From positions 62,001 through 126,000 of the forward strand of contig JAQWNM010000013.1 in assembly GCA_029268615.1 (NCBI GenBank): a stretch of 64,000 nt of DNA, in the 5' to 3' direction. Of the stretch, positions 45,300 through 53,164 are shown in pieces. The position numbers and the translations under genes are program-made. Under the pieces are notes generated by a model that was not told the DNA's origin, ran no database searches, and saw nothing but the letters and a program-made list of their open reading frames with translations. Position 1 is the stretch's first letter; each line of letters begins with the position of its first letter. Source of the DNA: SAR86 cluster bacterium. GTDB taxonomy: Bacteria; Pseudomonadota; Gammaproteobacteria; Magnimaribacterales; Magnimaribacteraceae.

Positions 45300-46070
45300 T
45301 TAACTAGGTACAGCCCCAGTTGTTATTGTCATTGAATTATCTACAACCATTGTAGTCCCAGATACGAACTTAGATTCATCTGATGCAAGATAAAGAGCCA
45401 TATAACCTATATCATCAGCTTTTCCTGATGGTGAAGAGGCTTCATTACCTGATATAAGTCCAGCTTCGAGCATTTGCTCTCCAAAATTCTGCACCATAGG
45501 AGTATCCATACCAGAAGGTGCAATGCAATTAGCCCGAATATTATGTTTTTCTTGTGCACAATGAACAGCTGTAGCCCTTGTCAATCCGGTAATCGCTGCT
45601 TTAGCTGCGCAATAAGCTACTACATATCTTTCACCCTGGATTGCTGCAATTGAAGCCATATTAATTATAGAACCACTTCCAGATTCAATCATATGTGGAA
45701 TGGCATATTTACTTCCAAAAAAAACACTATCTACATGAACTGACATAATTAAACGATATTCATCAGTTGATTGAGTCTCTATATTTCCAGGAATAACTAT
45801 CCCGGCATTATTTACTAAAATATTTAATTTCCCAAAATGTTGAACGGTTTGTTCTAAAACTTCCTTCCATCTATCTTCATCTCTGACATCTTGTTCTAAA
45901 AATAAAGCTGAATCTTTACCTAACTCATCTGCTAGATTTTTTCCTTGCTCAAAGTCTATATCTGTTAATACTACTTTTGCGCCCTCTTTAACAAATAACC
46001 TTGCATCAGATTCACCTAAACCCTTAGCAGCTCCTGTAATAAGAGCTACTTTCCCTTCTAATCTGGCCAT
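45300..46070 (-). CDS. SDR-family oxidoreductase
   Basis: The start at ATG 46070 (256 residues) is chosen because GGAGGG lies 5-10 nt upstream and MARLEGKVALITGA is the normal SDR start; an ATG at 46127 would add an odd hydrophobic tail. It has TGAAKGLG, NNAG, NMASIAA, Tyr-x3-Lys (YCAAK) and a C-terminal GTTMVVDN. It lies 25 nt after the DUF3237 gene, in the Rieske cluster. Confidence 0.9.
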   Translation of the reverse strand: MARLEGKVALITGAAKGLGESDARLFVKEGAKVVLTDIDFEQGKNLADELGKDSALFLEQDVRDEDRWKEVLEQTVQHFGKLNILVNNAGIVIPGNIETQSTDEYRLIMSVHVDSVFFGSKYAIPHMIESGSGSIINMASIAAIQGERYVVAYCAAKAAITGLTRATAVHCAQEKHNIRANCIAPSGMDTPMVQNFGEQMLEAGLISGNEASSPSGKADDIGYMALYLASDESKFVSGTTMVVDNSMTITTGAVPS

Positions 46071-46095
46071 AAAATCCCTCCAATAAAAAAATAAA

Positions 46096-46593
46096 TTATT
46101 TAATATGATACATATTGTAAGCAACACCTGCTGGAAGCATCCTGCCTACCCCAACTACAATTATGTCATTTAACCATGAATATCTTGGGTCTGCTGTTTC
46201 AAAATTAGGTGCAACTCTAAAATAATATTCGCTAGGATCCCTAGTCGAGTCGTCTACAGGATCTTGGCCGGGCGGAGTTTCAGGAGTGATAATACGACCC
46301 GTATAATACAAATATAATTTAGCTCCATCATCCGTCTCCCAAACAGCTCTAACATCTGCGATACGAGCATTAGGTCTATTAGGATCCATACGAATCCAAT
46401 CACCTCCACCTGGAAGAACCTTGCCCTTCAGTTTAGGGCCTTCAAACTCACCTTCACTAATATAAGCTATAAGTCTATTATTCCAAGGCGCTGGACCAAT
46501 AGGTCCAGGTGTTGTTACCGGATCAACATTTATAACAGCCGTACATAATAATTCATAATTCAAATCTAACCCTTCAAAAATACTTTTATTCAT
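46096..46593 (-). CDS. DUF3237 protein
   Basis: This 165-residue protein matches DUF3237: an N-terminal YELLCTAVINVD, then LIAYISEGEFEGPKLKGKVL and GGGDWIRMDPNRP and ADVRAVWETDDGA, with a late VGVGRM motif. The family is a beta-barrel often found with degradation genes; its activity is not known. It is the first gene of the Rieske cluster and is preceded by 59 nt holding its promoter. Confidence 0.85.
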   Translation of the reverse strand: MNKSIFEGLDLNYELLCTAVINVDPVTTPGPIGPAPWNNRLIAYISEGEFEGPKLKGKVLPGGGDWIRMDPNRPNARIADVRAVWETDDGAKLYLYYTGRIITPETPPGQDPVDDSTRDPSEYYFRVAPNFETADPRYSWLNDIIVVGVGRMLPAGVAYNMYHIK

Positions 46594-46652
46594 TTTTTCT
46601 CCATTGAATTAAAACAGAATACATCTAATAAATTTATAAGTTAAGAGCAAAA

Positions 46653-47915
46653 CTAAATTTTAATAGCTTTTGATATCTTATAGCCTGTTAAGGAAATTAA
46701 AAAAGCTAAAGGCAAAGCTGCCCAAGTCACGGATAAAATCAAGACACCTGATAAAGTAAGTCCCTTTACAAACCAGCCTCCAATTACATCTCCAGAACGG
46801 GCAATTAATGTATCTAACATTACAGTTGATTTATACCTATCTTGTTTTTGCAAAGCAGTATATATAGTTTCTCTTGCTGGTTTATTGAAACCATACTCAA
46901 ATACTCTTATGAGAATTGTTAAAACTAAAACAGAAGTAATATTGGGAAATAATCCATAACCTAAGAAGATAATTATAAAGATTAATCCATAAACAACTAA
47001 AACTGGCATCAAACCTATATATCTCAATACTTTGGAAGTAAGGAAAAGTTGTACTAATAACGTCAAAGGAGTTACCCATTGTTCAATACGAGCAAAAAAA
47101 GCTGTTCGCTCACATGTATCAGAAGACCAATTTTCTACTATTCCTAGTGATATCATCCATGCAACTGTCATTAATCCTGTCCACAATATTATATAAAAAC
47201 CTAGATATCTAATTATGGGCTCATTAATTAAGTTTTTAAAAGCATCTAAAAATGAACCTCCAATTTTTATTTGATCATTTATTTCACTCTCTTCTTTTGA
47301 GGAATTAAATTGATAAGAAAAGAATATAGCTATCAATAAAAAGATAGCTGAGAAAATAATTAATAAAAAAGGACCCCAATCTGATATGGAGCTTGATCCG
47401 CAAATATTGGTTGAAAAATATCTAGCAATTGAAGACCCGAAGAAAGCTCCCAAAGAACCGCCTGCGCTTATAATACCAAATAATCTTTTTGCCTCTTCAT
47501 TTCGAAAAAAATTAATTATAACAACCCAAAATACAGACACTATAAAAAAGCTATATATCTGGCACCAAACATAAAATGCCCTGCCAACCCAAATTCTTGA
47601 ATTATCATCATTGACAGACCATAAAAACAAAAAAATAAACAGGTTTAGTATAAAAAAACCATAACAGTAAGGAATTATTAGAGAAATTTTAATTCTTGAG
47701 GTCATAAATGAGTAAAGCAAGTTTGCAATAACCATCACGACCATTACGGTAGTTAGCAACCAGGGCAAGTTTGAAATGCCACTCTGAAGAGCCATTTCAT
47801 TTCTGACTGGCCTCAAGACATACCAAGAAGCCAAAACAAAAAAGAAAAAAATAAATGCTTTAACAAGTGGGTAAATTTCTTGGCTATTAATACCTAAAAA
47901 TAAATTTTTATTCAT
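46653..47915 (-). CDS. MFS-like transporter, ATP/ADP (NTP/NDP) translocase type
   Basis: This 420-residue protein has about 11-12 membrane helices. Its pattern YVLRPVRNEMALQSG near the start, FWVVIINFFRNEEAKRLFGI, and SAGGSLGAFFGS matches the group of Tlc-like nucleotide translocases and related MFS proteins of free-living bacteria. True Tlc proteins exchange ATP and ADP in intracellular bacteria, but free-living members may carry other nucleotides or salvage. The substrate is not proven. It stands alone, 62 nt from the divergent TIGR02206 gene. Confidence 0.75.
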   Translation of the reverse strand: MNKNLFLGINSQEIYPLVKAFIFFFFVLASWYVLRPVRNEMALQSGISNLPWLLTTVMVVMVIANLLYSFMTSRIKISLIIPYCYGFFILNLFIFLFLWSVNDDNSRIWVGRAFYVWCQIYSFFIVSVFWVVIINFFRNEEAKRLFGIISAGGSLGAFFGSSIARYFSTNICGSSSISDWGPFLLIIFSAIFLLIAIFFSYQFNSSKEESEINDQIKIGGSFLDAFKNLINEPIIRYLGFYIILWTGLMTVAWMISLGIVENWSSDTCERTAFFARIEQWVTPLTLLVQLFLTSKVLRYIGLMPVLVVYGLIFIIIFLGYGLFPNITSVLVLTILIRVFEYGFNKPARETIYTALQKQDRYKSTVMLDTLIARSGDVIGGWFVKGLTLSGVLILSVTWAALPLAFLISLTGYKISKAIKI

Positions 47916-47977
47916 CCATGCTATTTTAATTACAATGCATATAATAAAGTTATTTATAATAATAAAAAAATTATTTC

Positions 47978-48688
47978 ATGGCATATCAACCCTTTATATT
48001 ATTCGGCACAGGCCACCTGCTTACACTTTTAATGATATTTATTTTATCTGTATTTCTTCCTTTATATTTAAAGGAATCTAGCCTTATAATTAAGAATAAT
48101 TTTGGATATATCTTATCTGTAATTATGGTCATCGACCAATTACTTAAACCCTTCTATCTTCACTTCTATTTTGATTACCCTTTTATGCAAGTTCTACCAA
48201 TGCATATGTGCCACCTCACTACCTTTAGTATTGCTATTTTTTTAATCTTTAGGATCAGAATTTTTTATGATATTGCTTTCTTTTGGGCAGCTGCCGGAGG
48301 AACAATGGCTCTAATTACTCCAGATGTAAAATTAGCTTTTCCTCATCCTCTTTTTATTTCTTTCTTTTGGGGTCATGGAGCTATTTTAATAGCGATAGGG
48401 TTTGCCAGCATATCTTTAAAGAATAGGCCAACCATAGATTCTGTAAAAAAATGTATCTTGGTTTCACTGGGCGTTATGACCTTTATGCTCTTAGTAAATA
48501 AGGTCTTAGGTCCGCCCGCAAATTATTGGTACCTAGGAACAAGGCCTGATGCCGTCACAATAATGAATCTATTGCCTTCACCACCCATGCATATTCCATT
48601 TTTGATAGGTATTGGATTAATTTGCTTTGCAATAATTTATTTACCTTTTTGGATTTATGATAAACGTCTAAAGATGCTGAATAATTAA
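47978..48688 (+). CDS. TIGR02206-family integral membrane protein
   Basis: This 236-residue protein has about seven membrane helices and the family start YQPFILFGTGHLLTLLMIF, with HMCHLTTFSIAIF and PPANYWYLGTRPDA. The family (YwaF-like) has no known function. Its 3' end overlaps the VOC gene by 21 nt, convergent. Confidence 0.85.
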   Translation: MAYQPFILFGTGHLLTLLMIFILSVFLPLYLKESSLIIKNNFGYILSVIMVIDQLLKPFYLHFYFDYPFMQVLPMHMCHLTTFSIAIFLIFRIRIFYDIAFFWAAAGGTMALITPDVKLAFPHPLFISFFWGHGAILIAIGFASISLKNRPTIDSVKKCILVSLGVMTFMLLVNKVLGPPANYWYLGTRPDAVTIMNLLPSPPMHIPFLIGIGLICFAIIYLPFWIYDKRLKMLNN

Positions 48689-49507
48689 AGTCGGAATAAC
48701 TGATTTTGTCGATTCTAATGAGCAAACTAAAGTATTAGCTTTTCTGCCAGGTCTTACTTCACTGACTTTAATATCACAGCCCATCAAACGATTATAAGTT
48801 TCCTCTATATTATCTACACACCAAGCTAGACCCCAGAGATTATCATCCTGTATTTTAGAATCTGGCCTTCCAATAACCTCTATGGTTGTTTGATTCAGTC
48901 TAAAAAATAGCATTCTGCCTCCCCAATCCTTTACTTTCTGATCTAAAGCAAGTCGAATACCATAAATATCTCTGTACAACTTAATTGCATTTTCAGGATC
49001 AGCCGTCTCTATAACTAAATGATCTAATCTCTTAATGTTGCTAGGATGACCCTTTTTGTTCTGCAACATTTTTTTTGAAGTATGCTTTATTAATATAGTA
49101 AAAATACCTTTAGTTAACTCTTGATCTAGTATTAGACTTTCCCAAGTTCTTATTCTTTTTAAATCACTACTTACACCTTCTCCATTTATAGATTTATTTA
49201 TTTTTATTCCTTTTTCTTTTAAAATAGATTTTGCCTCTTGTATACCAGAAACTTCAAGTGCTATACCAGCCAAGCCTTCCCCATGATTTTTAATGTGATT
49301 GTCTACAAAAGCCCCGCCCAATCCATCACCAGATTTACTGAGAAGCTCTAAATACATATTTTCAAATACAAAAAGTACATTTTTAGTTCCAAGGCCAGCA
49401 TGAGAGCCTTCCCAAGTTGAAGGAAATCCAAATAAATTAGAGTAAAATTCTGTAGATTTTGAAAGGTCTTTTACTGCTATTATTATATGATCTAAAGATT
49501 TCAGCAT
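48668..49507 (-). CDS. VOC-superfamily protein with two glyoxalase-like domains
   Basis: This 279-residue protein has two VOC modules, the first LDHIIIAVKDLSKSTEFYSNLF (residues 5-26) and the second LDHLVIETADPENAIKLYRD. The first resembles the glyoxalase-like PF13468-type pattern. It may be a dioxygenase, epimerase or hydratase. It is last in the operon starting with nitronate monooxygenase. Confidence 0.8.
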   Translation of the reverse strand: MLKSLDHIIIAVKDLSKSTEFYSNLFGFPSTWEGSHAGLGTKNVLFVFENMYLELLSKSGDGLGGAFVDNHIKNHGEGLAGIALEVSGIQEAKSILKEKGIKINKSINGEGVSSDLKRIRTWESLILDQELTKGIFTILIKHTSKKMLQNKKGHPSNIKRLDHLVIETADPENAIKLYRDIYGIRLALDQKVKDWGGRMLFFRLNQTTIEVIGRPDSKIQDDNLWGLAWCVDNIEETYNRLMGCDIKVSEVRPGRKANTLVCSLESTKSVIPTLIIQHL

Positions 49508-49514
49508 GAAAAAC

Positions 49515-50522
49515 CTAGTCTGCTAATGCATGGAATTCCTTGACTCTAGTATCTGATTTTTGATTTTCTTGTAATAAATTTTCAAAGTTTTTAATACTGA
49601 TAATTTTACTTTCTTCTATATTCGTTTTTCCATGCCAAGCTACCATTTTTTTCCACACTGGATCAATAAATAAGGACCCTTTTATCTCTAGATTATTATG
49701 AGTTTTAAAGGTGAAAGCCCTTAGCTCTGAAATAATTGCAGTAAGATATGCTACATGAATAGCTTCATCCTTTTGAATTCTTGAGATCATTTCAGAAGCT
49801 AAATCTGCATTGACCCTATTATTTTTAAAAACATCCGGAGAACTTGCTAATTCCATAGTGTATGAGAAAAAACTTTCTGCCCGGATTTCTATCATGAGCA
49901 CATTCATTAAAAGAGAAATTATGCCCTCATATTCATTAGGAATTTGAAGCATCTCCCACGAATCTTGAGGTCTAGCCAACGATTCTGGAATTGCAGGCTC
50001 TGGGAAAGCATTCTTACCAAAAAGTAGATCTCTCGCTGCAAACCACATCTGATCATGAGCACCCTTTTCACTGTCAGGATCTCCACCTTCATCAAACCCA
50101 TGAGCTTTAAATAAACCTGAATTCATATGTCCAGTAGCAGTTTCAGAAATATCTTCTACTATTATTTTTTGAAAATCAGGAGCAGTAATTTCAGCAAGAG
50201 CTTGACCCCTTGCTTCAATAACTCCAGTTACAGTTAAACTATCCCAAAGAAACTGCCCAAAAGATAAATTTAAAAGATATTTTGCTTGAGAAATATTTGG
50301 ATAATTTCCATATTTAAGAAGATCAGTAGAGCCATCAATAAGCTCATAGCCTTGCTCTAAAAGATTAGATTTCCATGACTTGACAGCCTCCCAGCGTTTT
50401 AGTGTTCTTGGAGAAATATAGTTACCATTTTTATCCAGTCCTCCATGCAAAATATACCCTGCCATTTCATTAGGAGAAGCATATTCATGCTCACTCATGA
50501 TTTCATCTAACTTATATATCAT
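49515..50522 (-). CDS. Ferritin-like (candidate diiron) protein of unknown function
   Basis: I do not recognise the family of this 335-residue soluble protein. By eye it is helical and has carboxylate/His patterns of ferritin-like diiron proteins: Glu103 (VIEARGQ), Glu127 and His132 (ETATGH), Glu212 and Glu216 (EIRAES), and a clear Glu253-x2-His256 (KDEAIH). One full ExxH with an upstream Glu is good evidence, but the first half has E-x4-H rather than ExxH. It overlaps the small membrane gene by 4 nt and lies in the nitronate monooxygenase operon, so an N-oxygenase or C-H hydroxylase role is possible. Confidence 0.55.
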   Translation of the reverse strand: MIYKLDEIMSEHEYASPNEMAGYILHGGLDKNGNYISPRTLKRWEAVKSWKSNLLEQGYELIDGSTDLLKYGNYPNISQAKYLLNLSFGQFLWDSLTVTGVIEARGQALAEITAPDFQKIIVEDISETATGHMNSGLFKAHGFDEGGDPDSEKGAHDQMWFAARDLLFGKNAFPEPAIPESLARPQDSWEMLQIPNEYEGIISLLMNVLMIEIRAESFFSYTMELASSPDVFKNNRVNADLASEMISRIQKDEAIHVAYLTAIISELRAFTFKTHNNLEIKGSLFIDPVWKKMVAWHGKTNIEESKIISIKNFENLLQENQKSDTRVKEFHALAD

Positions 50523-50764
50523 ATCTTTTTTCTTATTAATTTATTCTTGAATTTTTGATAATACTCTTTTAGTTTAGCTACTATTTCAGGACCAAGTAAA
50601 ACCAATCCTACATACCATGCTACTGCACTTGCCCCATAAAGGATAGCAGCATAAGATGCCATTTCTTTAACTTCTATCTCCATAAATGGAACATAAAAAA
50701 GGATAATATAAGGCGGGACAGAAATAATTAATAAACCATAGCCAATTATTTTTCTTAAATTCAT
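50519..50764 (-). CDS. Small two-helix membrane protein, transporter-suffix-like
   Basis: This 81-residue protein has two hydrophobic helices (about 7-27 and 38-58) and a basic C-terminal tail (KEYYQKFKNKLIRKK). The pattern GYGLLIISVPPYIILFYVPF and WYVGLVLLGPEIVAKLKEYY resembles the short transporter-suffix domain family. It lies 1 nt after the SnoaL gene and overlaps the ferritin-like gene. Function is not known. Confidence 0.7.
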   Translation of the reverse strand: MNLRKIIGYGLLIISVPPYIILFYVPFMEIEVKEMASYAAILYGASAVAWYVGLVLLGPEIVAKLKEYYQKFKNKLIRKKI

Positions 50765-50765
50765 A

Positions 50766-51185
50766 TTACTTTGAAAAGAAGATCTTTAATTTTTTCTTAA
50801 TAATCTTCCAAGCGCCATTTTCTAAAACTAAATGATCCTGATATTTACCCCAAACTTGCGTCGGATCTGCACTAATATCATTGCTCATCTGCATTGCAGC
50901 AAGATAACTTGTTACATAAGCATTATTTTCACTTATCTTTATTTGTAAATTTGTTAAAGAGTGTTGCGCATCTCCTACAGGCTGGAGACTTTCAGCAAGA
51001 AACGATTTAATTTCCTTCAACCCATTGCACTCATAACCATCAGGGTCTCCATAAATTGCTATAGCTGATTCGTAAAAAACGCTATCTAATAGAAGCCAAT
51101 CTTTTTCATCGCACGCCTTGGCATAGTTATATAATGTGTTAGTTATATCCCTTTCTGACAATAATAAATCTATTCCTTTAGACAT
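50766..51185 (-). CDS. SnoaL/NTF2-like protein
   Basis: This 139-residue protein has the SnoaL-like fold signs: an initial ERDITNTLYNYAKACDEKDW and LLDSVFYESAIAIY, then a beta-sheet part with HSLTNLQIKI and the C-terminal VWGKYQDHLVLENGAWKIIKKK. Members are isomerases, dehydratases or small hydroxylase partners. It overlaps the nitronate monooxygenase stop by 8 nt. Confidence 0.85.
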   Translation of the reverse strand: MSKGIDLLLSERDITNTLYNYAKACDEKDWLLLDSVFYESAIAIYGDPDGYECNGLKEIKSFLAESLQPVGDAQHSLTNLQIKISENNAYVTSYLAAMQMSNDISADPTQVWGKYQDHLVLENGAWKIIKKKLKIFFSK

Positions 51186-52305
51186 CGGGCATTAAATTAT
51201 TAACTATTTCTAAGGCATCAATATATTCATTAACCATCCTAGAAATAACCGCCTTGGAAGTCTCAACCTCATTAATTTGGCCAACGACTTGTCCAATTGC
51301 ATTAAAAGATACTTCTTGAGCATTACCTTTAGATGCATATTGATGAGTTCGTCTCATTGCATCTGCTGTCAATAAACCTTGAAGAGGCATTCCAAGAGGT
51401 TCAGGAGTATTATCCTGATCCCAAGCTTCGGTCCAAGAATTTTTAAGCATTCTCGCCGGCTTTCCTGTCCAGGAACGAGACCTCACAGTATCTGAACTAT
51501 CAGCATCAAAGTATGACTGTTTTTGTTCTGGTTGGGCAAATGCCTCCTCTACTGCCAACCATAATGACCCTGTCCATACTCCTGCAGCCCCCATAGACAT
51601 AGCTGCTAACATTTGCTTTCCATTAGCTATACCTCCAGCTGCTAAAACTGGAATAGGATCTACTACTTCGATTATCTGTGGCCATAAAACCATACTACCT
51701 ATCTCTCCCGTATGGCCCCCTCCTTCATACCCTTGAGCAATTACAACATCTATACCAGCTTCTTTATGTGCTAATGCTTGCTTAGGTTTTCCACATAAGG
51801 CTCCAACCAATCTGCCACTTGACTTGATAAGATCAATTACTTCTTTAGGTGGAGTTCCTAATGCATTAGCTATCATGTTACAATTAGGTCTTTTTAAAGC
51901 TTCTTCAACAAGTGGCATTGCAGTTGCTAGCGTCCAACCAAACAAACCCATTTTTTCTTCTTTATTTGGCCAAGGTGGAACTCCATTATCTACTAATAGT
52001 TTTTCAGTAAATTGTTTATGCTCTTCAGGGATCATAGAATTCATTTGCTTTTCTAACACATCCGAATCCATTTCATCCATCCCTTCATATTTTTGAGGGA
52101 TTACGACATCAACTCCATAAGGTTTATCACCTATTTTAGAGTCTATCCAATCAAGTTCTTTTTTTAACTCTTCAGCCGAAAAACCTACTGCGCCTAAAAC
52201 TCCAAAGCCTCCTGCTTTACTAACAGCTACCACCACATCCCTACAATGCGTAAAAGCAAAAATAGGATATTCAATACCAAGGTCGGAACAAATTTTTGTT
52301 TTCAT
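51178..52305 (-). CDS. Nitronate monooxygenase-family flavoprotein
   Basis: This 375-residue TIM-barrel flavoprotein has the NMO/2-nitropropane dioxygenase pattern: IEYPIFAFTHCRD, GGFGVLGA, IAQGYEGGGHTGEIGSM with the catalytic-type His, PVLAAGGIANG and GAAGVWTGSLWL for FMN binding. The start is ATG 52305, with no upstream choice nearby. It oxidises nitronates or works as an enoyl reductase-like enzyme. It heads the operon with SnoaL, small membrane, ferritin-like and VOC genes. Confidence 0.88.
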   Translation of the reverse strand: MKTKICSDLGIEYPIFAFTHCRDVVVAVSKAGGFGVLGAVGFSAEELKKELDWIDSKIGDKPYGVDVVIPQKYEGMDEMDSDVLEKQMNSMIPEEHKQFTEKLLVDNGVPPWPNKEEKMGLFGWTLATAMPLVEEALKRPNCNMIANALGTPPKEVIDLIKSSGRLVGALCGKPKQALAHKEAGIDVVIAQGYEGGGHTGEIGSMVLWPQIIEVVDPIPVLAAGGIANGKQMLAAMSMGAAGVWTGSLWLAVEEAFAQPEQKQSYFDADSSDTVRSRSWTGKPARMLKNSWTEAWDQDNTPEPLGMPLQGLLTADAMRRTHQYASKGNAQEVSFNAIGQVVGQINEVETSKAVISRMVNEYIDALEIVNNLMPDV

Positions 52306-52400
52306 TCTAGCTCGCTCAAAAATTTTATAATAACACTTCCTAGACTTTAAATAATAGTGTGTAATGTTAAAAGATTAAACCTATAGGAGAAGTTATCATT

Positions 52401-53093
52401 ATGAACAAAATAAATATTATACTAGTATCAATATTTTTGACGCTTTCACCTACAACATATTCTGAGATACTAGAAGTTTTTACCTGGAAAAGCTCTCCTG
52501 GTAAAATCCCAACCTTAATACAGCACATGAGAGATTCAGCTGTTATACACAAAAACTTAGGAGCAGAAGTACATGCATACCAACTTGGTGTAGGATCTCC
52601 AAATCAAGCATTTGACTATGTATTAAGATGGGATGATTTAGAAAGTTGGGCTGCAACCAAAGAAGCTCAAGGAACTAATAAGGAAATGATAAATTTTTGG
52701 AAGAAAGTTGGAGCAAGACCTTCAGGAGAATTAATTGCAAGTCTTGAAGGCATAAATTTAGATAATACAGTTAAAGCCAATAGTTTTGATGACTACCCTA
52801 TTTATAGAGTATTCATATGGAATCCAGCACCTGGAAAAATGGCAGAAGTCTTAAATAATTTTGCTAAAGCCAAGAAAATTCATGAATCTCTTGGAGCTAA
52901 AATTGATTCTTATAGAGAGGGCATTGGAGGAACAGGTAATCTGCATTACCTTATGAGTTTTAAAAGTTGGGCTGATATGGCTAAGTTTAGTAATGAACTT
53001 GATCAAAATAAAGAATGGATTGAATTTCAGCTATCTACAGATCCAAATAGCTCTACCCTTGTTAAATCATTCCAAGGGTTCCAACTTTTCTAA
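52401..53093 (+). CDS. Exported protein with two NIPSNAP/ABM-like repeats
   Basis: This 230-residue protein has a signal peptide (MNKINIILVSIFLTLSPTTYS) and two tandem copies of a dimeric alpha-beta-barrel domain. The first is EILEVFTWKSSPGKIPTLI and the second YRVFIWNPAPGKMAEVL; both continue into a Leu-Gly-Ala-turn (HKNLGAEV and HESLGAKI). Such NIPSNAP or ABM domains bind small ligands. A periplasmic place is predicted. A terminator follows. Confidence 0.8.
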   Translation: MNKINIILVSIFLTLSPTTYSEILEVFTWKSSPGKIPTLIQHMRDSAVIHKNLGAEVHAYQLGVGSPNQAFDYVLRWDDLESWAATKEAQGTNKEMINFWKKVGARPSGELIASLEGINLDNTVKANSFDDYPIYRVFIWNPAPGKMAEVLNNFAKAKKIHESLGAKIDSYREGIGGTGNLHYLMSFKSWADMAKFSNELDQNKEWIEFQLSTDPNSSTLVKSFQGFQLF

Positions 53094-53107
53094 ATTAATA
53101 ACAAAAC

Positions 53108-53132
53108 ATAAAGGGTCTTTGAGGCCCTTTAT
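53108..53132 (+). terminator. Likely terminator of the gene at 52401
   Basis: ATAAAGGGTC and GGCCCTTTAT form a 10-bp stem with one G-U pair and a 5-nt loop (53118-53122), 15 nt after the stop. The T-tract after it is poor, so the strength is uncertain. Confidence 0.55.
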
Positions 53133-53164
53133 AATTGACAGGATGGATCTTTAATATAAGTTTA

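Noticed and set aside
46625-46640. Near-palindrome CTAATAAATTTATAAG before the DUF3237 gene.
   Set aside because: It is nearly pure A/T, with 14 of 16 positions matching; chance is likely.
53135-53140. Perfect TTGACA before the M3 peptidase.
   Set aside because: No -10 hexamer is found at 16-18 nt; possible -10 boxes are only 11-14 nt away.
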